Source: Actinoplanes solisilvae
Lineage (GTDB): Bacteria > Actinomycetota > Actinomycetes > Mycobacteriales > Micromonosporaceae
Direction of reading: 5' to 3'
DNA: 64,000 bases
NCBI RefSeq assembly: GCF_003999975.1
Contig: NZ_RJAC01000007.1
Coordinates: forward strand, 62,001-126,000
Below the pieces are notes generated by a model. The model was not told where the DNA came from. It saw only the letters and a list, made by a program, of their open reading frames with translations, and did not search any database. Positions 8,026 to 15,806 of this stretch are shown here, one piece after another. Each line of letters starts with the position of its first letter. The stretch's first letter is position 1. The position numbers and the translations under genes are program-made.

Positions 8026-8955
8026 TCAACCCTTCTCCGCTCCGGCGCTGAGCCCCTCGACGAGGAACCGCTCCGTGAGAAAGAACAACGCGATGATCGG
8101 AAGCGTCAGCACCACGGACCCCGCCATGAGAACCGTGGTCGGCACCTCGATGCTGCCGGACAACTGGGCGAGCCCGAGCGACACGGTCCACCGGTCACGG
8201 TCTTGCACGAGGAAGAGCAGCGCGAACAGGAACTCGTTCCAGGCGATCATACAGACGTACAGGGCGGTGGCCATGATGGACGGCATCGCCAGCGGCAGGC
8301 TCACCCGCCGGATGACACCGAAGCGGCTGCACCCGTCGAGCAGCGCCGCCTCCTCGAGACTGGTCGGGATCGTGTCGAAATAACCGCGCAGCATGTAGAC
8401 CGCGACCGGGATGGTCTGAGCGACATAAACGATCGCGAGACCGACCAGGCTGCCACGCAGACCCACCCGGGCGAAGATGACGAACAGCGGGACGGCGACG
8501 ACCACCGACGGGAACAGGTAGACGCCGAGGAACAGCGCCGAGATCTGCCGCCGGCCCTTGAAGACCAGACGACTGACCGCGTACGCCCCGGGAATGCTCA
8601 CCGCCAGGGTGATGACGACGGTTCCCAGCGCGACCAGCAGGCTGTTACGGATGAGGGTCAGGAACCCCTGCCCGCCGTTGCTCGTCGAGCTCAATACCTG
8701 CTTGTAGGCGTCGACCGAGATGTCGACCGGGTTGATCGCCAGGTTGCCCGGGTCGAGCAGCAGGTCCTGAATGCTGCGTACGGACAGCAGCAGCATGTAG
8801 TAGAACGGCACGACCGACGCGAGTACGAGCAGCGCGATGACGATCCAGCGCACGTACGGAAGGACGGCGCGTTCGACGCGGTCCCGGGTGAGGCTGGGAT
8901 CGCGGTCGGAGGAACGCGTCTTTTCAGGAGCGGGCCGGCTCTGGGTTGCCACCAT
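8026..8955 (-). CDS. Carbohydrate ABC transporter permease (MalG type)
   Basis: A 309-residue inner-membrane permease of the CUT1 sugar uptake class with about six membrane segments ('VRWIVIALLVLASVVPFYYM' is the first). The EAA loop that contacts the ATPase is 'LEEAALLDGCSRFGVIRRVS'. It starts 2 bp after the stop of the partner permease and ends just before the ROK gene. No ATPase is encoded nearby, so the system probably uses a shared multiple-sugar ATPase of the MsiK type, as is common in actinobacteria (inference). Confidence 0.92.
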   Translation of the reverse strand: MVATQSRPAPEKTRSSDRDPSLTRDRVERAVLPYVRWIVIALLVLASVVPFYYMLLLSVRSIQDLLLDPGNLAINPVDISVDAYKQVLSSTSNGGQGFLTLIRNSLLVALGTVVITLAVSIPGAYAVSRLVFKGRRQISALFLGVYLFPSVVVAVPLFVIFARVGLRGSLVGLAIVYVAQTIPVAVYMLRGYFDTIPTSLEEAALLDGCSRFGVIRRVSLPLAMPSIMATALYVCMIAWNEFLFALLFLVQDRDRWTVSLGLAQLSGSIEVPTTVLMAGSVVLTLPIIALFFLTERFLVEGLSAGAEKG

Positions 8956-8957
8956 TG

Positions 8958-9863
8958 CTACGAGTCTCCGTTCCAGCGGCGGGTCGCGCGGCGCTGGATG
9001 ACCAGGAAGACCACCAGCACGAGGGCGAGGATGACGGCCTGCGCGCAGGCGGCGCTGACGTCCTTGCGGGAGGTAAGCAGCTCGAACACCCGCACGCTGA
9101 CCACCTCGGTGCCGGAGCCGCCGCCGGTGAGCAGGTAGACGTCGTCGAACTTGCTGAACGTGAAGACGAACCGCAACGTGAACAGCACGACCATCGTCGG
9201 CAGCAGCTGCGGCAGCAGGATGTGCCGGAACTGCTGCAGCGGCGTCGCGCCGTCGACGTGGGCGGCCTCCTCGGTGTCCTTCGAGACCGCCTGCAGGCGC
9301 GCCATCAGGAACAGGAAGGCGAACGGGTAGTACCGCCAGGTCTCGAAGACGATGACGGTGAGCATCGCGGTCGAGTGCTGCGACAGGAACGGGATCGCCT
9401 CGCTCCAGCCCAGGAAACGCGTGCCCCAGTTGTTCACCACGCCGAACTGCGGGTTGAGCATCGTCGTCCACACGAAGGCCACAGCGACGACCGGGGCCAC
9501 GTACGGAAGAAGGATGAGCCCGCGCACGATGGCGCGGCCCTTGAAGGGGCGGCGGACCGCGAGCGCGGCGATCAGACCGACCAGGATGGATCCGGTGGTC
9601 GCGCCGAAGGTGTAGAGCACGGTGTTCCACAGCGCCGACCAGAAGCCGGACGACTGGAAGACCTCGACGAAGTTGTCCAGCGTGTACTGGCCGAAGAACC
9701 CGGCGTACCGGATGTTGATCAGCTTGATGTCCTGGAACGCTATGGAGATCGCCCACAGCATCGGCACCAGGAGCACCAGGCAGACGATCAGCACGGTGGG
9801 CGTCACCAGGCTGACGCCGGCCCGGGCGTCACGCTGACGCAGGGTCAGTCTGCGGTTGGGCAT
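8958..9863 (-). CDS. Carbohydrate ABC transporter permease (MalF type)
   Basis: A 301-residue permease that forms the channel with the downstream MalG-type protein. The first membrane segment is 'LVTPTVLIVCLVLLVPMLWA' and the EAA loop is 'TEEAAHVDGATPLQQFRHIL'. The ATG at 9863 has a GGGAGGATCC ribosome site just upstream. It is separated from the binding-protein gene by a strong hairpin at 9875-9905, which probably lowers its expression relative to the binding protein. Confidence 0.92.
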   Translation of the reverse strand: MPNRRLTLRQRDARAGVSLVTPTVLIVCLVLLVPMLWAISIAFQDIKLINIRYAGFFGQYTLDNFVEVFQSSGFWSALWNTVLYTFGATTGSILVGLIAALAVRRPFKGRAIVRGLILLPYVAPVVAVAFVWTTMLNPQFGVVNNWGTRFLGWSEAIPFLSQHSTAMLTVIVFETWRYYPFAFLFLMARLQAVSKDTEEAAHVDGATPLQQFRHILLPQLLPTMVVLFTLRFVFTFSKFDDVYLLTGGGSGTEVVSVRVFELLTSRKDVSAACAQAVILALVLVVFLVIQRRATRRWNGDS

Positions 9864-9874
9864 GGATCCTCCCG

Positions 9875-9905
9875 CGGCCGGGCCCGCTCGTGGCGGGCCC
9901 GGCCG
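9875..9905 (-). terminator. Intra-operon hairpin between binding-protein and permease genes
   Basis: A perfect 13-bp inverted repeat (CGGCCGGGCCCGC / GCGGGCCCGGCCG) with a 5-nt loop, filling the 46-bp gap. With no T-tract it most likely acts as a partial terminator or an mRNA-stabilising end, giving an excess of binding protein over permease. Confidence 0.75.
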
Positions 9906-9909
9906 GCTG

Positions 9910-11313
9910 TCACTTTTCGATGGACTTGTCGATGTCGCGGACCGCTTCGGTGGCCTTCTTGGCCGCCTGCTCCGGGGTGCCGCCGTTGACCATGTCGTTG
10001 ATGGCCTTCGGCACCGGCAGCTCACCCTGGGTGGCGCCGACCAGCGCGCCCTTGCCCTGGGCGAAGCCCCAGCGGTCGAACTTGTCCGCGCCGGCCTCGA
10101 TGGTCTTGATGACGTCGGGGGAGTAGACGCTGCTCAGCGGGGCCTTCTTGTCGACGCCGGCGGAGAGCCCGCTCCACGCCTTCAGGTATTTCTGCGGGTC
10201 GTCGGTCGTACCCTTGCGGGTCGGGACCTTGCCCTCGGGGGCGAAGCCGAGCCAGTCGGTGTAGGCGTCGCTCATCATGTACTCGACGAACTGCTTGGCC
10301 GCCGACTTGTTGGCGTCACGGGTGATCGCCCACGAGACGACCTGGCCGAACTGGGCCGGCTGCCCGTCGGGGCCGCTGACCGGGCCGATGACGCCGGTGT
10401 TCTTGGCCAGGTAGGACGGGTCCTTCTTGCACTCGGGGCAGGTCGGCAGGGCGTCCTTGCGCAGCCCGGCCAGCTCGTCGAGCAGGAACGACGACCAGAC
10501 GACCATGCCGGTCTTGCCGGCGAAGTAGTTGGCCCGGGTGGTGTCCACGTCCTGGTTGCCCTTGACCGAGTACTTGGTGGCCAGGTCGTTGTAGAAACGG
10601 AACGTGTTCACGCACTGCGGGCTGTCCAGCGTGACCTTGCCGGAGGCGTCGACGAGCTGGCAGCCGTTGCCCAGAGCGAAATACTCGAACGACTGGTGGG
10701 TGAACGAGTCGCCCGGCGTGGTGGAGAGCGCGATGCCGGTGTTGCCGCCGGTGGTGAGTTTCTGCGCGGCCGCGGTGATCTTGTCGAGCGTGTCCGGCGC
10801 CGGCAGGCCCGCCTTGGCGAACAGGTCCTTGCGGTAGAAGAGCAGCTGGGCCCAGGCGTCGCTGGGGACCGAGAGCTGCTTGCCCTCCGGGCTCTGGGTC
10901 AGCTTCAGGGCGGCGGGCGAGAACGTGCCGGCGCCCAGGTCGTTGACGATCTCGCCCGGCGTGGTGGTGTCGAGCAGCTCGTTGACGGCCAGCGACTGCA
11001 CGCCCTCGGGCTGCAGCGCCGCGATCACGTCGGGCAGCTTGCCCTCGGCCGCGGCCGACGTCATGACCTGGTCGAACTGGTCCTCCGCGACGGCCACCAC
11101 GTTGACCTTGATGCCCTTGGCCTCGCCGAACTTCGCGGCGATCTTCTTCATCGCCTCGACGCGGTCCTGGACGTCCTCGGTGGTCCACATGGTGATGGTC
11201 TTGCCATCGCCCTTGTCACCGCCGCCGTCCCCGTTGGCGTCCGGTCCGCTCGTGGTGCAGGCGGCGAGGGACGCAACGAGGGCGGTGGCTACGACTATGG
11301 ATCTCGCGCGCAT
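9910..11313 (-). CDS. Sugar-binding lipoprotein of ABC transporter (family 1 SBP)
   Basis: A 467-residue extracellular solute-binding protein anchored by lipid. The signal peptide 'MRARSIVVATALVASLAAC' ends in the lipobox Cys, followed by a Ser/Gly/Asp-rich spacer and then the family 1 fold ('KTITMWTTEDVQDRVEAM', 'GKLPDVIAALQPEGVQSLAV', 'WAQLLFYRKDLFAKAGLP', 'GKTGMVVWSSFLLDEL'). It captures an oligosaccharide for the two permeases downstream. A GAAAGG ribosome site precedes ATG 11313. The sugar is unknown; the neighbouring TIM barrels, dehydrogenase and MGH1-like hydrolase suggest a glycoside processed inside the cell. Confidence 0.92.
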   Translation of the reverse strand: MRARSIVVATALVASLAACTTSGPDANGDGGGDKGDGKTITMWTTEDVQDRVEAMKKIAAKFGEAKGIKVNVVAVAEDQFDQVMTSAAAEGKLPDVIAALQPEGVQSLAVNELLDTTTPGEIVNDLGAGTFSPAALKLTQSPEGKQLSVPSDAWAQLLFYRKDLFAKAGLPAPDTLDKITAAAQKLTTGGNTGIALSTTPGDSFTHQSFEYFALGNGCQLVDASGKVTLDSPQCVNTFRFYNDLATKYSVKGNQDVDTTRANYFAGKTGMVVWSSFLLDELAGLRKDALPTCPECKKDPSYLAKNTGVIGPVSGPDGQPAQFGQVVSWAITRDANKSAAKQFVEYMMSDAYTDWLGFAPEGKVPTRKGTTDDPQKYLKAWSGLSAGVDKKAPLSSVYSPDVIKTIEAGADKFDRWGFAQGKGALVGATQGELPVPKAINDMVNGGTPEQAAKKATEAVRDIDKSIEK

Positions 11314-11327
11314 CTGCACCCTTTCTC

Positions 11328-11389
11328 CGAAACAACTTTCGCCACGGGCGGCGGGTTGTTCGGCTACATACGAGCGCAACTTTTGTGCG
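11328..11389. promoter_or_regulatory. Operator-like inverted repeats upstream of the ABC operon
   Basis: Two small symmetric elements lie between the binding-protein start and the upstream isomerase stop: CGAAA-CAAC-TTTCG at 11328-11341 and CGCA-ACTTTTG-TGCG at 11375-11389. They are plausible sites for the ROK repressor encoded at the end of this operon. The assignment is inferred. Confidence 0.4.
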
Positions 11390-11416
11390 AGCGCAAGACG
11401 TAAGTCGAGAAAAGTT

Positions 11417-12394
11417 TCAGGCAGGTTTCGTGGCGGCCGGTGTCGAGGTGGCCGCCCCGGAGGCCGTCGCGACGGCGCTGGCCAGGGCGGTTTCGAGATT
11501 TTTGCGGGCCAGCAGGATGCCGTTCTGCACCGCTTCGACACTGCCGCTGTGGACCGGATCCTCGTGCTCGATCGACAGCACGCCGTCGAAGCCGCCGGCG
11601 ACCAGTGTGCCCACGACGCCGGTCCAGTCGACGACTCCCAGACCCGGCAGCCGGTAGCGCCACCAGGCGTGATCCCACTCGTTCGACCGGTCCACGGCAT
11701 TGCCGAGAAAACCGAAACGATCAACGCGACCGGCCAGAATCTCCACGTCCTTGGCCTGGGCGTGCCAGACCTTCCCCACGTACGGGGCTAGGGCCGCGAC
11801 CGGGTCGATACCGATGCCGACCAGGTGCGACGGGTCGTAGTTGAGCCCCACGCCCAGCTCGAACATCCACTCCCAGAGTTCGGGCGAGTAGGCGAGGTTG
11901 GCCGGGTACCCGTCGGGGTGCCAGCCCGACATCAGGCAGTTCTCGATCACGATCTCGACCCCATTTTTCCGGGCCCGGTCGAGGAACTCAGGGAAGATTT
12001 GCTCCGCTTCACGCAGATTGTCGGCAACGGTCGCCGTGACGTCGCGGCCGATGAACGTGCCGACGGACGGAATCTCGAGCGCGGCTGCGGCGTCGATGCA
12101 GGCCCGCAAATGGTCGTGCCGGGCGGCCCGCTCGCGGCGGTTGTGGTGCAGGTGGTTCTCGTAGTAGGCGATCGACGAGATGCGTACGCCGGCCTCGCCG
12201 AGCTGCTCCTTCAAGCGCGCCACCGCGCGGTCGTCCAGGTTCTGAACGTCCAGGTGAGCGGGGTTGAGGCGACGAGGATCGTCGATCGGCCAGGCGGCCA
12301 CCTCGATTGCCGGGAAGCCGGTCTCGCCGGCCCAGCGCACGATCTCGGGCAGCTCCAGGTCGCGGAGCGCGGCGGTCAGGAAACCGATCTGCAC
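11417..12394 (-). CDS. Sugar phosphate isomerase/epimerase (xylose-isomerase-like TIM barrel)
   Basis: A 325-residue AP-endonuclease-2/xylose-isomerase-like TIM barrel. Metal-ligand strands are visible: 'GVEIVIENC' (Glu), 'LNYDPSHL' (Asp/His), 'VWHAQAKDVE' (His) and 'VLSIEHEDP' (Glu). Such proteins isomerise or epimerise sugars, inositols or 3-keto-glycosides. The last 20 or so residues are an Ala/Thr/Ser-rich tail without obvious structure. It precedes the ABC operon on the same strand and diverges from the MDR dehydrogenase at 12487, with a shared operator-like region between. Confidence 0.85.
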   Translation of the reverse strand: MQIGFLTAALRDLELPEIVRWAGETGFPAIEVAAWPIDDPRRLNPAHLDVQNLDDRAVARLKEQLGEAGVRISSIAYYENHLHHNRRERAARHDHLRACIDAAAALEIPSVGTFIGRDVTATVADNLREAEQIFPEFLDRARKNGVEIVIENCLMSGWHPDGYPANLAYSPELWEWMFELGVGLNYDPSHLVGIGIDPVAALAPYVGKVWHAQAKDVEILAGRVDRFGFLGNAVDRSNEWDHAWWRYRLPGLGVVDWTGVVGTLVAGGFDGVLSIEHEDPVHSGSVEAVQNGILLARKNLETALASAVATASGAATSTPAATKPA

Positions 12395-12432
12395 GGTGCC
12401 TCCTCGGATTTGCGGCTTGTGACGGCCGCAAC

Positions 12433-12473
12433 TTGACTGATCGAAACGAGGGTTTAGTCTAACGGCCAGTCAA
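12433..12473 (+). promoter_or_regulatory. Promoter with overlapping operator for the dehydrogenase operon
   Basis: A -35 TTGACT at 12433-12438 and a -10 TAGTCT at 12455-12460, 16 bp apart. The -10 lies inside the palindrome TTAG-T-CTAA (12454-12462). Outer arms TTGACTG (12433-12439) and CAGTCAA (12467-12473) form a 7-bp inverted repeat. This arrangement suits repression by the locus ROK protein; that link is inferred. Confidence 0.6.
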
Positions 12474-12486
12474 AAGTGGAGGCGTG

Positions 12487-13554
12487 ATGCGACAGGTCGT
12501 GGAGTTCACCGGCCCGAACCAGGTGCGGCTGGTTCCCGAGGAGGCGCAGCCGCTGCGGCCCGGCATGATCCGGGTGCGGACCTGGTACTCCGGCATTTCC
12601 GCGGGCACCGAGCTGACCGCGTACCGCGGCACGAACCCGTACCTGACCAAGACCTGGGACCCGGTACGGCGGCTGTTCGTCGACGGCGAGCCCACGTTCG
12701 CCTACCCGGTCGCGGGCTGGGGTTACGAAGAGGTCGGCGAGGTCGTCGAGGTCGCTGACGACGTCACGACGTACGCGGTGGGTCAGCTTGTCGCCGGCAT
12801 CTGGGGGCACCGCTCCGAGGCCGTGATCGACGCGGCCGCCCCGATCCACCGGCCGCTGCCCGCCGGGGTCGACCCGAAGCACGGCATCTTCGCCCGGCCC
12901 GGCGCCATCGCACTCAACGCCGTGCTCGCCGCCGACGTCCGTCTGGGTGAGACCGTCGCCGTCTTCGGCCAGGGCGTCATCGGCCTGCTCGCGACCCAGC
13001 TCGCCGCGCTCTCCGGCGGCACGGTCATCGCCGTCGACGCCATCGAGGGCCGGCTCGAGCTCGCTCTTCGCTTGGGGGCCACCGACACGGTGAACGCCCT
13101 GCACCCGGCCGGCGCCGGTGACGAGATCCGCAAGCGCACCGACGGCGGCACCGACTCGGCCATCGAGCTGTCCGGCAGCTACCGCGCCCTGCACGAAGCG
13201 GTCCGCAGCGTGCAGGTCGAAGGAAAGGTCGCCGCGGCCGGGTTCTACCAGGGCGACGGCGTCGGGCTGCGGCTCGGCGAGGAGTTCCACCACAACCGGG
13301 TGCAGCTCGTGGCCAGCCAGATCTCCGGCACGCCCATCCCGCTCGGCCGCCGCTGGGACCAGCCGCGCCTGGTCCGCACGTTCCTCGACCAGGTCGCCAC
13401 CGGCCGGCTCGACGTCGCCCCCCTGATCAGCCACGTCGTCGACGCCACCGAGGTGGCCGACGCTTTCGCCCTGCTCGACGAACGCCCCGCGGAAGCGCTC
13501 CAAGTGGTCCTGCGCTTCCCCGCCGCTCGTCAACTCGAAGGAGAAACCCGATGA
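12487..13554 (+). CDS. MDR-family dehydrogenase, probably non-zinc
   Basis: A 355-residue medium-chain dehydrogenase/reductase resembling the bi-domain oxidoreductase-like group. The catalytic domain starts 'MRQVVEFTGPNQVRLVPEE' and the Rossmann motif is 'VAVFGQGVIGLLATQLAAL' followed by 'VIAVDAIEGR'. The usual Cys/His/Glu catalytic zinc site is not evident ('FAYPVAGWGYEEVGEVVE' occupies the GHE region). It overlaps the next isomerase gene by 4 bp (ATGA). TGGAGG lies 4 nt before ATG 12487; GTG 12484 is an alternative. It probably oxidises a sugar hydroxyl or reduces a keto-sugar together with the TIM-barrel partners. Confidence 0.85.
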   Translation: MRQVVEFTGPNQVRLVPEEAQPLRPGMIRVRTWYSGISAGTELTAYRGTNPYLTKTWDPVRRLFVDGEPTFAYPVAGWGYEEVGEVVEVADDVTTYAVGQLVAGIWGHRSEAVIDAAAPIHRPLPAGVDPKHGIFARPGAIALNAVLAADVRLGETVAVFGQGVIGLLATQLAALSGGTVIAVDAIEGRLELALRLGATDTVNALHPAGAGDEIRKRTDGGTDSAIELSGSYRALHEAVRSVQVEGKVAAAGFYQGDGVGLRLGEEFHHNRVQLVASQISGTPIPLGRRWDQPRLVRTFLDQVATGRLDVAPLISHVVDATEVADAFALLDERPAEALQVVLRFPAARQLEGETR

Positions 13555-14363
13555 CCTCGCTGGCCGACCGCATTTCCTGCCAGGAGCAGCTGCTGCCCGG
13601 CGACACCCTGCAGCAGAAGTGGGACTTCGCTCAGCAGGCCGGGTTCGCCGCCATCGAGCTGCGCGGCAAGGGCGACCTCGCGTTCGAGGCGCGGCTGCCC
13701 GAACTGCGCCAGGCGGTCGCCGACGGCGTGGTCATGCCGACCGTGTGCGTCGAGATGCTGCACTTCATCGGCGACTTCGACGCCGATCGCCGCAAGGACG
13801 CCATCAAGCAGATGCGCTCGCAGCTCTCGGTCATCGGCGAGGTCGGCGGCATCCTGGCGATGACCCCCGCCTCGTACGGTCAATTCTCCCGCCGGCTGCC
13901 CCCGTTCGAGCCCCCGCGTACGCCCGAGGAGGACCGCGCGGTGCTGCTCGAGGCGCTCACCGAACTGGGCGAGCACGCCGCCCGCGAAGGTGTGACGATC
14001 GGGCTCGAGCCGCTCAACCGATACGAGAACCACATGGTGAACACCCTGGCCGACGCGGTCTCGCTGTGCGCCGAGGTCGGGCTCGCGTCGGTGAAGGTCG
14101 CCGCGGACACCTACCACATGAACATCGAGGAGGCCGACCCCGCGGCGTCGTTCGTGGCCGCCGCGCCGTGGATCGGGCACGTGCAGGTCTCCGACTCCAA
14201 CCGCCTCGAGCCCGGCGCCGGCCACATCGACTGGGCGCTCACCCTCGGCACCCTCGACGCCATCTCGTACGCGGGAACGCTCGCCTTCGAATGCCGCCTG
14301 TCCGGCCCGAACGACGAGGTGCTGCCCCGCGCCGTCGCCAAGCTCCGAGGCTCGGCCCTGTGA
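13551..14363 (+). CDS. Sugar phosphate isomerase/epimerase (TIM barrel)
   Basis: A 270-residue xylose-isomerase-like TIM barrel with a complete-looking divalent metal site: 'TIGLEPLNRYENHMVNT' (Glu), 'VAADTYHMNIEE' (Asp/His), 'IGHVQVSDSNRLEPGAGHID' (His) and 'LAFECRLSG' (Glu). The pattern matches the tagatose/psicose epimerase and hydroxypyruvate-isomerase-like group. The start overlaps the dehydrogenase stop (ATGA) and the stop overlaps the next start (GTGA), so the three genes are translationally coupled. It is distinct from the minus-strand isomerase at 11417. Confidence 0.87.
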   Translation: MTSLADRISCQEQLLPGDTLQQKWDFAQQAGFAAIELRGKGDLAFEARLPELRQAVADGVVMPTVCVEMLHFIGDFDADRRKDAIKQMRSQLSVIGEVGGILAMTPASYGQFSRRLPPFEPPRTPEEDRAVLLEALTELGEHAAREGVTIGLEPLNRYENHMVNTLADAVSLCAEVGLASVKVAADTYHMNIEEADPAASFVAAAPWIGHVQVSDSNRLEPGAGHIDWALTLGTLDAISYAGTLAFECRLSGPNDEVLPRAVAKLRGSAL

Positions 14364-15673
14364 CCACGGTGGAGGCTGTCTCGACGGACTCGTTGCGCCG
14401 GGACGCCGTACGCACCCTGATCGGAAACTGGCGTGGCGGGTCAACCGTGCCCACCGCGTCGCTCTACCCCCACCAGTGGAGTTGGGACTCGGCCTTCAAC
14501 GCGATCGGCTGGGCCCACATCGCGCCCCGCCGCGCCTGGGCCGAGCTCTCCGGCCTGCTCGGCGCGCAATGGGCCGACGGCCGCGTACCACAAATTGTCT
14601 TTGATCCAGCCGTACCGGAGGACGCCTACTTCCCGGGCCCCTGGTACTGGCGGCCGATGCCGCCGTCCGGCCCACCGCCAGGGGTTCGGACGAGCGGCAT
14701 CGTGCAACCACCCATGCACGCGGGCGCCGCGCTGGCCGTCGCCGGGCACGACCCGTCGGCGCTGGGGCGGCTCTATCCCCGCCTGGTGCGCTGGCACGAC
14801 TACCTGTGGGAGCGCCGCCTGGTGTCCCGCTACGGGCTGATCGCGATCGTGCACCCGTGGGAGTCCGGCCTCGACAACAGCCCCGCCTGGGACGCGCCCT
14901 TGCGGGCCGTCCCCGCCGTGGACGTCGACGTGATCGCCGGGCACCGCCGCGACCTGCTCCACTCCCGGTCGGCGCACCGCCCCAGCAACGAGGACTACGC
15001 TCGGTATTCGCTGCTGGTGCGCGAATACCGGGACGGCGGCTACCTGGACAACTTCACCGACCTGCGCTTCTGCGTCCTCGATCCGCTGATGAACGCGGTC
15101 TTCGCGTGGTCGTCCCTGGCGCTCGCCTCGATCGCCACCCGCCTGGGTTTCGACCCTTCACCCCACCACGCGCGGGCGGCGCAACTCACCGAAAGCATCG
15201 AGGAGCACCTCTGGTCGCCGTCGCTGCGCTCGTTCGCCGCTCTGGACGTGCACACCGGTGCGCTGCAACCCGTGCGTACGGTCGGGGGTCTGACGCCGTT
15301 GCTGCTGCCCGGTCTCTCGGCCGGCCACGCGGACGCACTGGTGTCGACCCTGACCGGCCCGGCTTTCGCCCTCGGCGCGGGTGCGACCGGCGTCCCGAGC
15401 TACGACCTGACGGCCCCCGATCTGGACCTGTCGCGCTATTGGCGGGGCCCGACGTGGGCCAGCACGAACTGGCTCGTGTGGAAGGGCTTGCAGACGTCGG
15501 GCCGCGAAGACCTGGCCCGGGTGCTGGCCTCGAACATGGTCGACCTGGTGGCCGGTGCGGGCCTGCGCGAGTACTTCGACCCCACAACGGGCGAGGGCCT
15601 CGGCGGCGCCGACTTCACGTGGACGGCCGCCCTGCTGCTCGACGTGCTGTCCTCCTTGAAGGACGACAGGTAG
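14360..15673 (+). CDS. MGH1-like glycoside hydrolase (GH63/trehalase-like alpha/alpha barrel)
   Basis: A 437-residue protein with an (alpha/alpha)6-barrel pattern: 'SLYPHQWSWDSAFNAIGWA', 'GIVQPPMHAGAALAVAGHD', 'IAIVHPWESGLDNSPAWD', 'YWRGPTWASTNWLVWKGL' and 'LREYFDPTTGEGLGG'. This matches bacterial mannosylglycerate/glucosylglycerate hydrolase MGH1-like enzymes and GH63. The acidic residues in 'WDSAF' and 'HPWESGLDNS' are probable catalytic or substrate-binding residues. No signal peptide, so it acts on an imported glycoside. It begins with GTG overlapping the isomerase stop. The exact substrate is inferred from family only. Confidence 0.82.
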   Translation: MTTVEAVSTDSLRRDAVRTLIGNWRGGSTVPTASLYPHQWSWDSAFNAIGWAHIAPRRAWAELSGLLGAQWADGRVPQIVFDPAVPEDAYFPGPWYWRPMPPSGPPPGVRTSGIVQPPMHAGAALAVAGHDPSALGRLYPRLVRWHDYLWERRLVSRYGLIAIVHPWESGLDNSPAWDAPLRAVPAVDVDVIAGHRRDLLHSRSAHRPSNEDYARYSLLVREYRDGGYLDNFTDLRFCVLDPLMNAVFAWSSLALASIATRLGFDPSPHHARAAQLTESIEEHLWSPSLRSFAALDVHTGALQPVRTVGGLTPLLLPGLSAGHADALVSTLTGPAFALGAGATGVPSYDLTAPDLDLSRYWRGPTWASTNWLVWKGLQTSGREDLARVLASNMVDLVAGAGLREYFDPTTGEGLGGADFTWTAALLLDVLSSLKDDR

Positions 15674-15685
15674 GGCGCTCCTAGG

Positions 15686-15735
15686 TGCGGCCGGGTGGTC
15701 GCGGGCTTGCCGTGCCCCGCGACCACCCGGCCGCA
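15686..15735. terminator. Bidirectional terminator, perfect 20-bp stem
   Basis: TGCGGCCGGGTGGTCGCGGG (15686-15705) pairs perfectly with 15716-15735 across a 10-nt loop. It lies between the convergent MGH1-like and LuxR-type genes and can serve both. No T-tract, as is usual in high-GC actinobacteria. Confidence 0.9.
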
Positions 15736-15806
15736 GCAATCGCAGGCAACGATGTCCGCCCGCCTGGGAAGTCGCGCAACCACCGCCCCGCAGCAGCCCT
15801 CGAAAG

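Noticed and set aside
13551..14363. Hydroxypyruvate isomerase (hyi) as a definite name
   Set aside because: The metal site fits several TIM-barrel epimerases; glycolate-pathway neighbours are absent, so no symbol was given.
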